From: Shimia haliotis
Lineage (GTDB): Bacteria > Pseudomonadota > Alphaproteobacteria > Rhodobacterales > Rhodobacteraceae
Reading direction: 5' to 3'
DNA length: 64,000 nt
NCBI RefSeq assembly: GCF_900114415.1
Contig: NZ_FOSZ01000001.1
Coordinates: 558,001 to 622,000 of the forward strand
Shown here: positions 62,610-64,000 of the stretch, piece after piece
How the letters are laid out: each line of letters begins with the position of its first letter
Numbering within the stretch: the stretch's first letter is position 1
The notes under the pieces: model-generated
Told to the model about the DNA's origin: nothing
Database searches by the model: none
What the model saw: the letters and a program-made list of their open reading frames with translations, nothing else
Translations under genes and position numbers: made by a program

Positions 62610-63227
62610 CTATTTCGTTTCGATCTTAAGAAGCTTCGTCCAGCCTTTTTTGCCGTCACGAGTCCAGTGGCGCATCTGAAACAGATTGTAGTCGGTCAAA
62701 GTGCCTTTGATCGTGCGCTTGGAGACAGATGGTTTCATCTGGAGCGATTTGGAGTCCAGTTTCAGGGTGGTTTCCGTGATCGTGGAGGAAAAGTTCGTTC
62801 CGTTGAGCGTGGTGGAATACGTGTAGAGGGTTTTCAACTTCATGCGCCGATTGCCGATCACAATCCCATCGCCTTTGGTTGAGCTCATAGTGCATTTGCC
62901 AACAATGCGTGCGCAATGAAAAGGCGTGTAGTCAACATCTTGGCTGGACAGTTTCTTGTATTCCGATTTTACAAGATATCCGTCTTTGTTGTAGAAATCC
63001 GAGCGCCGGTATTTCTTTTCATCCGGAATAAAGCGCACATCAATCCGGTGGTATTTGCCTTTTTTGCCAACATAGGTTCCCACCCATTTGGGGCCTTGGC
63101 TGCTTTCATAGTGGAGTTTTGTCCCGCGGGGCATCGATTTAAAATCTATGCCGAAATTTTGAGCGAAGCTTGCACTGGCCGTTATGCAGAGTGCCACGGC
63201 AGCGAATAGAGTATTTCTGAAATTCAT
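62610..63227 (-). CDS. Secreted protein of unknown function
   Basis: 205-aa protein with a Sec signal peptide (residues 1-22, ending SASFA before QNFGIDF). The mature part is basic and beta-rich, with many Lys/Tyr/Thr, GTYVGKKGKYHRIDVRFIPDEKKYRR and two cysteines (HCARIVGKC) six residues apart. Base composition is lower in G+C than the neighbours, which may mark a lineage-specific or acquired gene. No family recognised. The reading frame, start and length look genuine. Confidence 0.75.
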   Translation of the reverse strand: MNFRNTLFAAVALCITASASFAQNFGIDFKSMPRGTKLHYESSQGPKWVGTYVGKKGKYHRIDVRFIPDEKKYRRSDFYNKDGYLVKSEYKKLSSQDVDYTPFHCARIVGKCTMSSTKGDGIVIGNRRMKLKTLYTYSTTLNGTNFSSTITETTLKLDSKSLQMKPSVSKRTIKGTLTDYNLFQMRHWTRDGKKGWTKLLKIETK

Positions 63228-63323
63228 AGTTGGTCCGTAGTTATCGTTATGCGTGCATAAACAATCGGATAAACACAGAGATCAAGTTTGTTTTTCGGCG
63301 CGTTCGCTCCGGTGGTTTTCTCC

Positions 63324-64000
63324 TTAATCCGCGTTGTTGGACCGCTTCGCGCGGGCTTCCATCGCCTGACGACCAAGGGTCAAGGTGTAGTGTGACAGTT
63401 CCGCAAGTGTCGTGTCGGCTTTGGCGCCGTCTTGGCCCTCAAGCGCGTCTGCGATTTGGGTGTGCAGGGCTATGATCTGATCGCGGTCGCGTTGGGTGAA
63501 CGTGATCATGTTCATCAGGGGCTGCATCGCCTCGACGGCACCGGCAAGTTGATAGGACAGAACGGGATTTCCGGCACCGTCCACAAGGGCGCGGTGGAAG
63601 GCAACATCGCTGTCGCAGAAGCGTTCGTCGGACAGGCCCGGTTGGCCTTGCCGGTGGATTTCCGCGCGCATGGTGGCGAGATTGTCCGGCGTGCGACGTT
63701 CGGCGCAGAGCGGGGCGCAGGCGCGTTCTAGGGCAAAGCGCGCTTCGCAGGCGGTTTCGAAATCCACGGCGTTCATAGAAAGTAAAAGCGTGGATGTCGT
63801 GACATGCTGCGCTTGTGCCTCGTCATAGCTGAGGCGGCGGACAAAGGCGCCGCCCGTGGCACCGCGTTGGGTGCGGATCAGGTTCTGGGCCGCCAGCCGT
63901 TTCAGGGCCTCGCGGACGGTTGAGCGGGACACATCAAACTGGTCACATAGCTCGGTTTCCGACGGCAGGCGTTCGTCCACTATCATATCGCCGCTCACGA
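63324..64000 (-). CDS. GntR/FadR-type (FCD) transcriptional regulator, start outside the window
   Basis: Visible 224 residues. Winged-helix part LPSETELCDQFDVSRSTVREALKRLAAQNLIRTQRGATGGAFV, followed by the all-helical FCD ligand/metal domain from about residue 75 (LLLSMNAVDFETACEARFALE, with FHRALVDGAGNPVL later). The first ~20-25 residues of the usual N terminus are cut by the right edge. Target operon unknown, probably beyond the window. Confidence 0.92.
   Translation of the reverse strand, partial: VSGDMIVDERLPSETELCDQFDVSRSTVREALKRLAAQNLIRTQRGATGGAFVRRLSYDEAQAQHVTTSTLLLSMNAVDFETACEARFALERACAPLCAERRTPDNLATMRAEIHRQGQPGLSDERFCDSDVAFHRALVDGAGNPVLSYQLAGAVEAMQPLMNMITFTQRDRDQIIALHTQIADALEGQDGAKADTTLAELSHYTLTLGRQAMEARAKRSNNAD

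Noticed and set aside
1-64000. CRISPR arrays, IS elements, origin of replication
   Set aside because: No regularly spaced 25-40-bp repeats, transposase frames or DnaA-box clusters were seen on reading both strands.

Overview
The window is a chromosomal segment of an alphaproteobacterium, almost certainly a marine Rhodobacteraceae (Roseobacter group) species. I infer this from the overall gene content, from a two-piece permuted tmRNA whose tag ends in AMAVAA, from an SspB-alpha adaptor, and from family-typical small proteins (DUF4167, DUF4169, DUF1499, RHH). The genus cannot be fixed from the sequence. The content is mostly core genome: densely packed genes, many joined by 4-bp ATGA overlaps, with no IS element, prophage or CRISPR array seen.

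Layout. 1-4.0 kb: arginase (cut by the left edge) divergent from an Lrp-type regulator, DsbB with a DedA/YqaA-like protein, tRNA-Leu(CAA), and a coniferyl-type aldehyde dehydrogenase. 4-11.3 kb: an orphan asparagine-synthetase-like ATPase, a MobA-like nucleotidyltransferase, and a divergent pair of ~805-aa FAD/GcvT paralogues of the dimethylglycine/sarcosine dehydrogenase type. 11.4-17.8 kb: a Fur-family regulator, a DEAD-box helicase, and a leftward cluster (nucleoside hydrolase, GNAT, SelO, endonuclease/phosphatase-like, PhzF). 18-24.9 kb: an iron-binding periplasmic protein, MazG, an M20 amidohydrolase, DUF1499, prfA-prmC, DUF4167. 25-34.6 kb: a leftward envelope operon lptF-lptG-lptD-surA-pdxA-rsmA, divergent from pepA-holC. 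34.6-43.2 kb: sulfotransferase, ABC-F/MarC/retropepsin cluster, ndk, TfoX-C protein, a 39-aa Pro/Lys-rich small protein, and an AI-2E exporter followed by YqjD-like and YqjE-like membrane proteins, then RNase D. 43.2-47.9 kb: purM-purN, tRNA with CAT anticodon, EnvZ-like histidine kinase, MBL hydrolase, tRNA-Asn(GTT). 48-54.4 kb: a biotinyl-carboxyltransferase fusion and an RND efflux adaptor-permease pair. 54.4-64 kb: two small lipoprotein genes (one frameshifted), sufE, RHH/DUF4169, fumC, SRPBCC/LysR, sspB, chrA, an NTF2-like protein, ssrA, a secreted unknown, and a GntR regulator cut by the right edge.

The most unusual signal is a 33-bp element made of three 11-bp direct repeats (core ATACCGAC on the sense strand of the downstream unit). 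It occurs three times in the window (5679-5711, 17938-17970, 62415-62447), always in the same orientation upstream of a leftward transcription unit: the asparagine-synthetase-like gene, the nucleoside-hydrolase cluster and ssrA. I do not recognise its binding protein. Other points of interest are the tmRNA with its adaptor gene 2 kb away, a lipoprotein gene whose signal peptide is out of frame at a (CT)3 repeat, a well-supported 39-aa gene hidden under a long spurious ORF, and a biotinyl-carboxyltransferase fusion without a biotin carboxylase nearby.
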